Positions 1-8,035 of a stretch of 11,299 bases of DNA are shown here, piece by piece. The stretch covers positions 1 through 11,299 of the forward strand of contig JBOGIQ010000195.1 of NCBI GenBank assembly GCA_050742535.1, read 5' to 3'. The first letter of the stretch is position 1, and every line of letters begins with the position of its first letter. Source of the DNA: Gp6-AA40 sp050742535 (lineage in GTDB: Bacteria; Acidobacteriota; Vicinamibacteria; Vicinamibacterales; UBA2999). The notes beneath the pieces are model-generated. The model had not been told where the DNA came from and ran no database searches. It saw nothing but the letters and a program-made list of their open reading frames with translations. The position numbers were made by a program, and so were the translations under genes.

Positions 1-69
1 AGATATGGTTTACCAATAGGAGTACGCCGACCCCGGCGAGCCGCCGGCGCCGCCGGTTCGGCGCTGGAG

Positions 70-87
70 GTCCGCCTGAAGGCGGAC
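70..87 (+). repeat. Palindromic repeat, CTGAAG-core family, copy 1
   Basis: GTCCGCCTGAAGGCGGAC is a perfect 8-bp inverted repeat around a GA dinucleotide. Related palindromes with the same or nearly the same centre occur at 227-244, 1814-1832, 2031-2050 (opposite strand) and 2523-2538. Their stems differ but stay self-complementary. Read in frame 1 it gives a short stretch ending VRLKADTT, a peptide I associate with repeat-derived tails and linkers in acidobacterial proteins; that association is from memory. Confidence 0.75.
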
Positions 88-160
88 ACTACCGTCGGAC
101 GGGCAATGTAGTAGGGCACGTGGAGGTCGGCCCCACGACCGTACCGGGTACCGGGTGCGC

Positions 161-212
161 CGTCACTGGTCTTCAACCACGAAGATCGCGAAGAACGCGA
201 AGGGGCACGAAG
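161..212 (+). repeat. Interspersed repeat (AACCACGAAG type), copy A
   Basis: This 52-nt stretch runs from CGTCACTGG through AACCACGAAGATC to GGGGCACGAAG. The reverse complement of 1762-1812 aligns along its full length with four mismatches and one single-base gap by hand. It is a short-period sequence (GAAG/CGCGAAG steps) whose forward translation in one frame is rich in His, Glu, Asp and Arg (NHEDREERE-like). A third, more diverged copy lies at 10705-10796. Copies A and B face each other across the DUF4041 gene. Confidence 0.8.
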
Positions 213-226
213 TTCGGAAACGTAGA

Positions 227-244
227 TCACCACTTCAGGGGTGA
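227..244 (-). repeat. Palindromic repeat, CTGAAG-core family, diverged copy 2
   Basis: Read on the minus strand the 18 nt are TCACCCCTGAAGTGGTGA, two 8-nt arms around GA with one mismatched pair. The centre CTGAAG matches the copies at 70-87, 1814-1832 and 2031-2050. It lies 14 nt after interspersed repeat copy A. A chance palindrome of this quality is possible, so this copy is less certain than the others. Confidence 0.45.
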
Positions 245-285
245 CGCAGTGCGCCAGTCGTAGGACGGAGCCAGAGGATCTGTGT

Positions 286-315
286 TTGGGCGCGGCGACG
301 AGCTTCACTTACAAT
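286..315 (+). promoter_or_regulatory. Candidate promoter of the DUF4041 gene
   Basis: TACAAT at 310-315 matches five of six bases of a sigma-70-type -10 box. TTGGGC at 286-291 is a weak -35, 18 nt upstream. A start near 322 would give a 5' leader of about 34 nt carrying the ribosome-binding site GGAAAG at 343-348, with 7 nt to the ATG at 356. The placement suits the gene but rests on motif matching only. Confidence 0.35.
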
Positions 316-355
316 CTGCCGCTGCGTGATCCCCTAACCCTCGGAAAGAGCCAGC

Positions 356-1702
356 ATGACTGCCCCAAATCCTCTCGCGATACCGTGGTTCGGCGCTCGA
401 AGAGTGGCCAGAGAGTTCGCTGCGGAGGCCGAAACGCTTCGGAACGAATGCGCCACACTGCGCCAGCAATTGGAAGCAACAGGTGCTCTCTCACTCTATG
501 AACTTGATCAGAGACGAGCGGCACTGCAACAGGATATCGCTGACCAGCAGAAGCGACTGGAACGTGAGCGACTTGAGGCCATCCAGTCGATGCAAGCACT
601 TCAGGCGACTTTGGCCGAAACGCAAAAGGTGATCGTCGCAACAGAGGAACTGGCGCTGCTGCAAGCGGCAGGTATCTATAAGTACCGCCATCCATTGAGT
701 GACGCGGTCGCCTACCAAGCCGAGCTTGCCGAACTTCAAGAGGAAATCCGAGTCATGACTTTGAAGGACGGCGGAGCCGTCCTGGCGGCACAGAAATGGA
801 CGGTTAACGGTTCGGAAGTCGAGGGCCGCAAGATGATCCGCGACTTCTCGAAACTGATGCTCCGAGCGTTTAACGCAGAAGCTGACAATCTCGTTCGCAG
901 TCTCAAACCACACAAACTCGTAGGTGCGATCGATCGACTCAGGAAGGTGGCGGCGACTATCGAAAAACTTGGGAAGACGATGCAGATTCGAATCTCTACA
1001 CCCTACGAACAACTGCGCATTCGTGAACTAGAACTAACAGCAGACTTCCTTCAAAAACAGGCCGAGGAAAAGGAAGCCGAGCGACTGGAACGGGAACGGC
1101 TTAAAGAGGAACGCAGAGCGCAGCAGGAGATGGAACGCGAACGCGCCCGCCTTGAGAAGGAGCAACGGCACTACCAAAATGCAATGGCTACTCTCGTAGC
1201 GAAGGGCGACAAAGCTGGCGCTGAGCGGCTGCAAGAACAACTTGACGAAGTGCAACGGGCAATCGCAGATGTGGATTATAGAGCGGCAAACATTCGGGCT
1301 GGCTACGTGTACGTGATTTCGAACGTTGGCTCATTCGGTGAGCGCATGGTCAAAGTCGGCATGACGCGCCGCCTAGATCCACTCGATCGAATTCGGGAAC
1401 TGAGCGATGCTTCAGTCCCATTCAATTTCGACGTCCATGCCTTGTTCTTCTCGAAAGATGCAGTCGGAATCGAAGCTGCGATGCACGAGCGCCTCGGAGA
1501 GGCACGCGTGAACATCGTCAATCGCCGCCGGGAGTTTTTCAGCGCCACGCCACTTGAAGCAAAGAGTCATTTGGCAGAACTTGCAGGAGAACTGTTGGTA
1601 TTTCACGAGATACCCGATGCGCTTGAGTATCGGCAGTGTCTTAGTTTGCGAGGCGTGACGGAGCTTCCGAAGGTGCCCTCTACTCTGACGTTGTCAGTTT
1701 AG
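356..1702 (+). CDS. DUF4041 protein with C-terminal T5orf172 (GIY-YIG-like) nuclease domain
   Basis: A 448-residue protein, probably cytoplasmic, since there is no signal peptide or membrane segment. Residues 20-100 are helical and Glu/Gln/Arg-rich. About 105-235 match DUF4041, including TVNGSEVEGRKM (149-160), LRAFNAEADN (169-178) and a KLGKTMQI stretch (204-211). A charged coiled coil follows at about 230-310. The C-terminus is a T5orf172 domain, a relative of GIY-YIG endonucleases: GYVYVISN (316-323), MVKVGMTRR (331-339), then GIEAAMHERL (371-380) with E373 and H377, and NRRREFF (389-395). Family knowledge predicts DNA binding or cleavage, common in phages and mobile islands; the cellular role is unknown. 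Three hand-counted 60-nt samples run 52-57% GC against 60-72% in samples of nrdJ and the 8.6-kb gene, suggesting transfer. No methyltransferase or other restriction partner is adjacent. Confidence 0.92.
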   Translation: MTAPNPLAIPWFGARRVAREFAAEAETLRNECATLRQQLEATGALSLYELDQRRAALQQDIADQQKRLERERLEAIQSMQALQATLAETQKVIVATEELALLQAAGIYKYRHPLSDAVAYQAELAELQEEIRVMTLKDGGAVLAAQKWTVNGSEVEGRKMIRDFSKLMLRAFNAEADNLVRSLKPHKLVGAIDRLRKVAATIEKLGKTMQIRISTPYEQLRIRELELTADFLQKQAEEKEAERLERERLKEERRAQQEMERERARLEKEQRHYQNAMATLVAKGDKAGAERLQEQLDEVQRAIADVDYRAANIRAGYVYVISNVGSFGERMVKVGMTRRLDPLDRIRELSDASVPFNFDVHALFFSKDAVGIEAAMHERLGEARVNIVNRRREFFSATPLEAKSHLAELAGELLVFHEIPDALEYRQCLSLRGVTELPKVPSTLTLSV

Positions 1703-1740
1703 GGTCGGTGGCTGTCCTCGTCGATGCGACCAAAACGATA

Positions 1741-1773
1741 AAGGGCACAAAGGTTTGGAGCCTTTGTGCCCTT
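1741..1773. terminator. Strong hairpin between convergent genes
   Basis: AAGGGCACAAAGG (1741-1753) and CCTTTGTGCCCTT (1761-1773) form a perfect 13-bp stem with a 7-nt loop. It sits between the stop of the DUF4041 gene (1702) and the stop of nrdJ (1843). In the nrdJ direction the stem is followed by the T-rich TATCGTTTT, so it resembles an intrinsic terminator best on the minus strand. On the plus strand no T-run follows. The right arm overlaps the start of interspersed repeat copy B. Confidence 0.6.
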
Positions 1774-1812
1774 CGCGTTCTTCGTGATCTTCGTGGTTAA
1801 AGGCCAGTGACG
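1762..1812 (-). repeat. Interspersed repeat (AACCACGAAG type), copy B, inverted
   Basis: This 51-nt stretch is the reverse complement of copy A at 161-212, with four mismatches and one gap by hand alignment, and shares its outer boundary CGTCACTGG. With copy A it brackets the DUF4041 gene as inverted repeats about 1.55 kb apart. Its 37 nt at 1771-1807 also match 31 positions of 10760-10796, in the same orientation, inside the signal-peptide coding region of the POTRA gene. Confidence 0.8.
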
Positions 1813-1813
1813 A

Positions 1814-1832
1814 GGCGCCCCTGAAGGGCGCC
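1814..1832 (+). repeat. Palindromic repeat, CTGAAG-core family, copy 3
   Basis: GGCGCCCCTGAAGGGCGCC forms a long GC-rich stem around GA with one unpaired C. It lies 10 nt beyond the nrdJ stop and directly abuts interspersed repeat copy B. It has no T-run on either side and is probably not a terminator by itself. Confidence 0.7.
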
Positions 1833-1842
1833 CCACGCTCTG

Positions 1843-4785
<2,943 letters not shown>

Positions 4786-4898
4786 GTATTTCCTCCGCTT
4801 GACGTGATCGTTCAGCCCAAAACGTGGCCACCACCGCCGGTTGGCGGCGCGACCTCGCAACCGTTTCAAATGTCGTGATGGGCGCTCTGGCTATCGTT

Positions 4899-4937
4899 CT
4901 GATGACGTCAGACCCTGGGATTGCCTTGCGTCATCAG
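4899..4937. promoter_or_regulatory. 9-bp inverted repeat in the nrdJ upstream region
   Basis: CTGATGACG (4899-4907) and CGTCATCAG (4929-4937) are exact reverse complements separated by 21 nt. They lie about 115-150 nt upstream of the nrdJ start and downstream of its candidate promoter, so they would be transcribed as a stem-loop in the leader. They could instead be paired operator half-sites. No T-run follows that would suggest a terminator. Confidence 0.4.
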
Positions 4938-4956
4938 GCTGTGAGCGCGAGGCCCT

Positions 4957-4985
4957 AGAGTGCGCCTGCCGATCCCCTTTGTCAA
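4957..4985 (-). promoter_or_regulatory. Candidate nrdJ promoter
   Basis: On the minus strand an exact -35 hexamer TTGACA (4985-4980) is followed after 17 nt by CACTCT (4962-4957). This keeps only the A at position 2 and the T at position 6 of a -10 box. The perfect -35 next to the candidate NrdR boxes makes the placement attractive. It implies a leader of about 170 nt, and the weak -10 keeps confidence moderate. Confidence 0.4.
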
Positions 4986-4993
4986 GCAGCAAA

Positions 4994-5040
4994 CCACAAT
5001 ATATTGCGCCTTCCCTATTAGGGCACTCGCTATATAGCTA
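4994..5040 (-). promoter_or_regulatory. Candidate NrdR box pair upstream of nrdJ
   Basis: CAATATATTG at 4997-5006 fits the NrdR core CWATATATWG exactly. A second, poorer site CGCTATATAG at 5028-5037 matches eight of ten core positions. Their centres are 31 bp apart, the three-helical-turn spacing typical of tandem NrdR boxes. They lie just upstream of the TTGACA at 4985-4980. NrdR is a zinc-finger/ATP-cone repressor that senses deoxynucleotides and is known to control class II RNR genes in other bacteria. No nrdR gene is in the window. Confidence 0.6.
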
Positions 5041-5417
5041 CTATTGTCGACGACAGAACCAAGCGGATCAACGAGTTGGGGGAACTTAGGGCAGATGCCG
5101 CGATCCCTTCATGTTGTCGGGAGCCCGTTTGACAGCCGATCTGGGCGTCGCGCTACCCACCGAGCAGCTCAACCGCTCCTCCCGCTGGGTAAACCACTGC
5201 TTAGAAGGACGTCAGGAAAGCGTGATCATGCGTATTCATTGAAGGTTTTGGACTCTGCCCGGTTTGGCACAGCGCCTGCTCTATAGCTGGCCAGAGTTCG
5301 AAAGTTACCCACCCCCGCAGCGAAAGTGGCGGGGAACCAACCTTCCGAGCACCCTACCTATGCACCCGGGGGAGGCCTGAAACCTTCCCCGCGCCCGCCT
5401 TACACCGCCTCGCGCTC
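5041..5417. other. Intergenic stretch with no recognisable gene
   Basis: Short open frames exist on both strands but none has a convincing ribosome-binding site or a recognisable product. A small hairpin, CCCCGC (5313-5318) with GCGGGG (5329-5334), and a sigma-54-like motif (5265-5280) are the only structured signals I see. The stretch could be degraded sequence from an old insertion or could encode a small RNA; I cannot decide. Confidence 0.4.
5265..5280 (+). promoter_or_regulatory. Sigma-54-like promoter motif
   Basis: TGGCACAGCGCCTGCT carries the GG and GC dinucleotides exactly 12 nt apart, as in the -24/-12 consensus TGGCACGnnnnTTGCW, with mismatches at the seventh and twelfth positions. 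Transcription would begin near 5291 and run toward the TolB-like gene (ATG 5517) through a leader of about 225 nt that includes the heptamer repeats. No enhancer-binding regulator is encoded in the window. Confidence 0.4.
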
Positions 5418-5459
5418 GGGATCAGGGATCAGGGATCAGGGATCAGGGATCAGGGATCA
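5418..5459 (+). repeat. Six tandem copies of the heptamer GGGATCA
   Basis: Six perfect 7-bp units lie 57 nt upstream of the TolB-like ATG. The array contains no stop of its own in some frames, but it is outside any supported gene. Perfect short tandem units suggest slippage-prone copy number. Confidence 0.95.
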
Positions 5460-5516
5460 GAATGCACGAACCAACGATCGGAACCACACGTCAAACGCAG
5501 CGCGGACGTGAGACGT

Positions 5517-6428
5517 ATGAAAAACAGATTCGTGACGGTCGTGGCGTGTGCGCTACTCGGAGCGCTCGCAACCGTTCTCGCAGGACAGGCGCCGAGCGGC
5601 TATGACCTGACGCTCGTGGACATGGGCGGGACGCAGAAGATTCTCGGCCGGCTGCCGGCCTCCGTGTACGCGCCGAGGGTTTCTCCCGACGGCAGACAGG
5701 TCGCATTCGAGACGCGCGATCCGAAAGGCCCGGATGGCGGACGGCTGTGGGTTGCCGACTTCGCGAACGTCGCGAATCGCCGTCCGCTGCCGAGCACGGG
5801 CGCGCCGCTGAACTGGGCGCCGATGTGGACGCCGGACGGGCAGCGCCTTGCGTTCATCGCGTCGGGTGATCGCCCGGACGGCATCCACTGGCGCCGCGCG
5901 GATGGCACCGGTGAGGCGGAGCACCTGATCGACGCGCGCGCCGCGGAAGGGTGGAATAACGGCGGCGCAACGCTCCGCTTTCTGACGCTGACGCGAGCCG
6001 GGAACGACGATTACGGCATCGCGTTCATGGACGTGAAGACGCGGACGGTAACCCCCGTGATCGACCTGCCGGGAACCGCGCAGCATAGCAGCGCGGTATC
6101 GCCCGACGGCAAGTGGATGGCGTACGCGTCGAACGAGACCGGCCGTTACGAAGTGTGGCTCATGTCGCTGCCGCCCGCCGCAACGCGTTTCCAAATCACG
6201 ACCGAGGGCGGATCGCATCCGCTGTGGCTGCCAGATGGAAAGTCGTTGTCGTTCGATCGCGGCCGCCAGCTGTTCCGCGTCGAGCTGAACCTTGGCGATG
6301 TCCCCACCGCAGCCGGCAGTCCCGTGGCACTGCCGATCAAAGGCTTCGCACAGGCCGAGTACCGTCGTCAGTACGATCTGCTCCCGAACGGGAAGCAGTA
6401 CCTGATGTTGTTCCCCGTACTGCCTTAG
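5517..6428 (+). CDS. Secreted TolB/PD40-like beta-propeller protein
   Basis: A 303-residue protein with an N-terminal signal peptide (hydrophobic core about residues 6-22, LAGQAPS end), so probably periplasmic or exported. The rest is built of TolB/WD40-like (PD40) propeller repeats marked by SPDGR (56-60), TPDGQ (105-109), SPDGK (195-199), LPDGK (238-242) and LPNGK (289-293), each followed by a hydrophobic strand. The same repeats form the extracytoplasmic part of many acidobacterial Ser/Thr kinases; here the kinase is absent and a signal peptide replaces it. The role is unknown; such propellers usually bind proteins or glycans. The ATG at 5517 gives a normal signal peptide; a GTG at 5508 adds three residues, and neither has a clear Shine-Dalgarno site. 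It converges on the TIGR03435 gene 39 nt away. Confidence 0.88.
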   Translation: MKNRFVTVVACALLGALATVLAGQAPSGYDLTLVDMGGTQKILGRLPASVYAPRVSPDGRQVAFETRDPKGPDGGRLWVADFANVANRRPLPSTGAPLNWAPMWTPDGQRLAFIASGDRPDGIHWRRADGTGEAEHLIDARAAEGWNNGGATLRFLTLTRAGNDDYGIAFMDVKTRTVTPVIDLPGTAQHSSAVSPDGKWMAYASNETGRYEVWLMSLPPAATRFQITTEGGSHPLWLPDGKSLSFDRGRQLFRVELNLGDVPTAAGSPVALPIKGFAQAEYRRQYDLLPNGKQYLMLFPVLP

Positions 6429-6431
6429 CAA

Positions 6432-6458
6432 CCCAGGCCACCCAGGCAACCCAGGCCA
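6432..6458. repeat. Three copies of a 9-bp minisatellite (CCCAGGCCA)
   Basis: Three tandem units, the middle one ending CAA instead of CCA, fill most of the 39-nt gap between the convergent stops at 6428 and 6468. The unit is the same as in the 12-copy array at 7356-7463 on the other side of the TIGR03435 gene. Confidence 0.9.
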
Positions 6459-6467
6459 CCCTCAACG

Positions 6468-7292
6468 TCAGTCTGGCGTCGGTTGCTGGACGCCGTCGAT
6501 CACGATGAACGGCACGGGGCCGCGATCGGATTGCAGTTTCAATCCAAGTTGTTCCTGAACGGCCGTGAAGATCGACGAAGCATCGTCGCTGCGATTTGTC
6601 ACGGCAAGCGCCGCGCCCTCCGTCGCGAACCGTAGTTCGGCGTCGAACGCGCCCTCCAGGCCAGTGCGGTTGACCACCGTTCGGTTGATTGCGAAGTTGG
6701 CGAGGGCGGCGGCAATGTTGTCCATCGGCACGCCTTTCGCGGACATCGTGCCGAACCTGTTGTCGGTGGAAGTGTCAACGCCGCAATCGCTGCCCGGCTG
6801 TGGAGTGGTTTGCCCGGCGCATGGCAGCGTGGATCGCTTCAGCTGCGGACCGAGACGTCCGTCCGGGCGGGCGAGCGTCAGCAAATACAGCGGCTGTTCC
6901 TTTGTTTCGACGTGCGTGACGAGTTTGAACCGGTCTGCCAGCATCGCGCGGAGCATCGCGAATCGCTGGCCGGCCGGCGTGCCTTCCGGCCCCCGGCCAA
7001 CGATGTCGAACCGGTCGACATTCACCCAGTCCGGGCCGCCGGTGATCTGGAACTCCCGCACTTCGTATGCCCGCGCGATGACAGCTCGCAGCCTGACGTT
7101 GGTCGCACTCCAACCACCGTTCGGCTGCGCACGCGTGCTGGTTCTTCCATCCCCACTGATGTTCCGCTTGACCGACGTCAGTTCGAACGCGGCTGTTTCA
7201 GCTGGGGGCGACGGCTGACCCCGCTGTGCGGAGAGGGCTACCGTCCCGGCCACCAGGCTGACTGCGATGAGCTTCGAGATGTCTGTGCGCAC
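6468..7292 (-). CDS. TIGR03435-family secreted protein
   Basis: A 274-residue protein with a signal peptide (about residues 1-22, ending ALSAQ). It shows the landmarks of TIGR03435, a family of unknown function abundant in soil Acidobacteria: FELTSVKRN (36-44), VIARAYEV (71-78), GGPDWVNVDRFDIVG (85-99), MLADRFKLVTHVETKE (117-132), a VVNRTGLEGAFDAEL stretch (206-220), SIFTAVQEQLGLKL (240-253) and PFIVIDGVQQPT (261-272). The length is normal for the family, and no enzyme activity is known. C158 and C170 could form a disulfide. The start is GTG at 7292, since an in-frame TAA lies just upstream; no good Shine-Dalgarno site is visible. Both ends of the gene abut arrays of the same 9-bp repeat. It is transcribed divergently from the acetyltransferase gene. 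Confidence 0.93.
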   Translation of the reverse strand: MRTDISKLIAVSLVAGTVALSAQRGQPSPPAETAAFELTSVKRNISGDGRTSTRAQPNGGWSATNVRLRAVIARAYEVREFQITGGPDWVNVDRFDIVGRGPEGTPAGQRFAMLRAMLADRFKLVTHVETKEQPLYLLTLARPDGRLGPQLKRSTLPCAGQTTPQPGSDCGVDTSTDNRFGTMSAKGVPMDNIAAALANFAINRTVVNRTGLEGAFDAELRFATEGAALAVTNRSDDASSIFTAVQEQLGLKLQSDRGPVPFIVIDGVQQPTPD

Positions 7293-7355
7293 GGACTGTT
7301 AGACGCGCCGCGTTATCCTTCGTTAGTCAAGTTCCGACCAGACCGAACTCGGGCA

Positions 7356-7463
7356 CCCAGGCCACCCAGGCCACTCAGGCCACCCAGGCCACCCAGGCCA
7401 CCCAGGCCACCCAGGCCACCCAGGCCACCCAGGCCACCCAGGCCACCCAGGCCACCCAGGCCA
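7356..7463. repeat. Twelve-copy 9-bp minisatellite (CCCAGGCCA)
   Basis: Twelve 9-bp units run without interruption; only the third (7374-7382) differs, by one base (CTCAGGCCA). The array fills most of the divergent gap between the TIGR03435 start (7292) and the acetyltransferase ATG (7480) and ends 2 nt before a candidate -10 box, so it covers the -35 position. Open frames through it encode Pro-Pro-Arg or Gly-Gly-Leu runs and are artefacts. Confidence 0.97.
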
Positions 7464-7465
7464 CC

Positions 7466-7471
7466 TATAGT
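7466..7471 (+). promoter_or_regulatory. Candidate -10 box giving a leaderless mRNA
   Basis: TATAGT matches the -10 consensus TATAAT at five of six positions and lies 8 nt before the ATG at 7480. A normal start would fall at 7478-7480, at the ATG itself. No Shine-Dalgarno sequence precedes the ATG, which fits a leaderless transcript. The -35 position falls inside the 9-bp repeat array and has no consensus hexamer. Confidence 0.45.
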
Positions 7472-7479
7472 CTTAGAGC

Positions 7480-8028
7480 ATGACGCTCGATCTGCAGCCG
7501 CAGCTCGAGGGCCAGCTGCTGGCCCTGCGCCCGCTGCGGCCGGACGACTGGGACGCGCTGTTTGCCGTGGCTTCGGACCCGTTGATCTGGGCCGGCCATC
7601 CAGACCGTGAACGTTACACGGAGCCGGTGTTCCGCGAGTTCTTTCGCACGGCGATGGAATCGCGCGGCGCGCTGGCCGTCCTGGATCGCGCAACGGAACG
7701 GATGCTCGGGTCGTCGCGCTACGTCTGGCACGGCCCGCCGCGCAACGAACTGGAGATCGGCTGGACGTTTCTGGCGCGCGCGTACTGGGGCGGCAGATTC
7801 AACAGCGAGATGAAGCGGTTGATGCTGCAGCACGCCTTCCAATTCGTCGACCGCGTGGTGTTCATCGTCGGCGTCACGAACATCCGTTCGCAGAAGGCGA
7901 TGCTGAAGATCGGCGGCGTGCTCACGGATCGCCGCGACGTCCAGCTGCTGCACGGCCAGCCGTCGGAGTCCGTCGTGTTCGAGGTCACAAACCCGGCCCG
8001 GCTCGAACGGCCGGCGGACCCCAAATGA
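7480..8028 (+). CDS. GNAT-family N-acetyltransferase, RimJ/RimL-like
   Basis: A 182-residue cytoplasmic protein that would transfer acetyl from acetyl-CoA to an amino group. It shows the RimJ/RimL-type order: an N-terminal strand LLALRPLRPDDWDALF (13-28), a central strand region ending EIGWTFLARAYWGG (92-105), which is motif A with the acetyl-CoA phosphate-binding loop around YWGGRFNSE, then a helix and IVGVTNIRSQKAMLKIGG, the motif-B segment that stacks on CoA. The substrate cannot be told from sequence; relatives modify ribosomal protein N-termini, antibiotics or small amines. It starts right after a candidate -10 box without a ribosome-binding site, and the next gene begins 7 nt after its stop, so the two are probably co-transcribed. 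Confidence 0.9.
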   Translation: MTLDLQPQLEGQLLALRPLRPDDWDALFAVASDPLIWAGHPDRERYTEPVFREFFRTAMESRGALAVLDRATERMLGSSRYVWHGPPRNELEIGWTFLARAYWGGRFNSEMKRLMLQHAFQFVDRVVFIVGVTNIRSQKAMLKIGGVLTDRRDVQLLHGQPSESVVFEVTNPARLERPADPK

Positions 8029-8035
8029 AGTCTTA

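Larger units (their letters stand above)
1..355. other. Left-edge region without a confident gene
   Basis: No complete gene is visible before the DUF4041 gene at 356. Frame 1 is open from the window edge to a TAG at 109-111 and could be the last ~36 codons of a gene entering from the left. Its final part reads through a palindromic repeat (70-87), and I do not recognise the protein, so it is not called as a CDS. The region holds two palindromic repeats (70-87 and 227-244), a ~50-nt interspersed repeat (161-212) and a candidate promoter (286-315). The stretch 120-160 is GC-rich with a short direct repeat (TACCGGG twice) and nothing else that I can name. Confidence 0.5.

Noticed and set aside
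1..111. Possible 3' end of a gene entering from the left in frame 1
   Set aside because: About 36 codons with no recognisable motif, and the last part is the palindromic repeat at 70-87. It may be real but cannot be supported from this window.
4786..4956. Cobalamin riboswitch in the leader of the B12-dependent nrdJ
   Set aside because: I could not find a B12-box-like conserved core in the leader, only a simple 9-bp inverted repeat and a short GC hairpin at 4834-4847. Riboswitch control is also expected for B12-independent alternatives rather than nrdJ.
5041..5400. Remnant of an insertion sequence
   Set aside because: The stretch looks unlike its neighbours and has no gene, but I found no transposase fragment, terminal inverted repeats or target-site duplication to support this.
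5553..6449. 298-codon minus-strand frame opposite the TolB-like gene
   Set aside because: The plus strand encodes a signal peptide and regularly spaced SPDGK-type propeller repeats. The minus frame is Arg/His-rich shadow sequence.
5418..7463. Tandem repeats considered as CRISPR
   Set aside because: The units (7 and 9 bp) are directly adjacent with no spacers, and no cas gene is present.
6810..7693. Frames encoding Pro-Pro-Arg runs (plus) or Gly-Gly-Leu runs (minus) through the 9-bp array
   Set aside because: The runs are the translation of the minisatellite. The frames overlap the well-supported TIGR03435 and acetyltransferase genes and have no other support.
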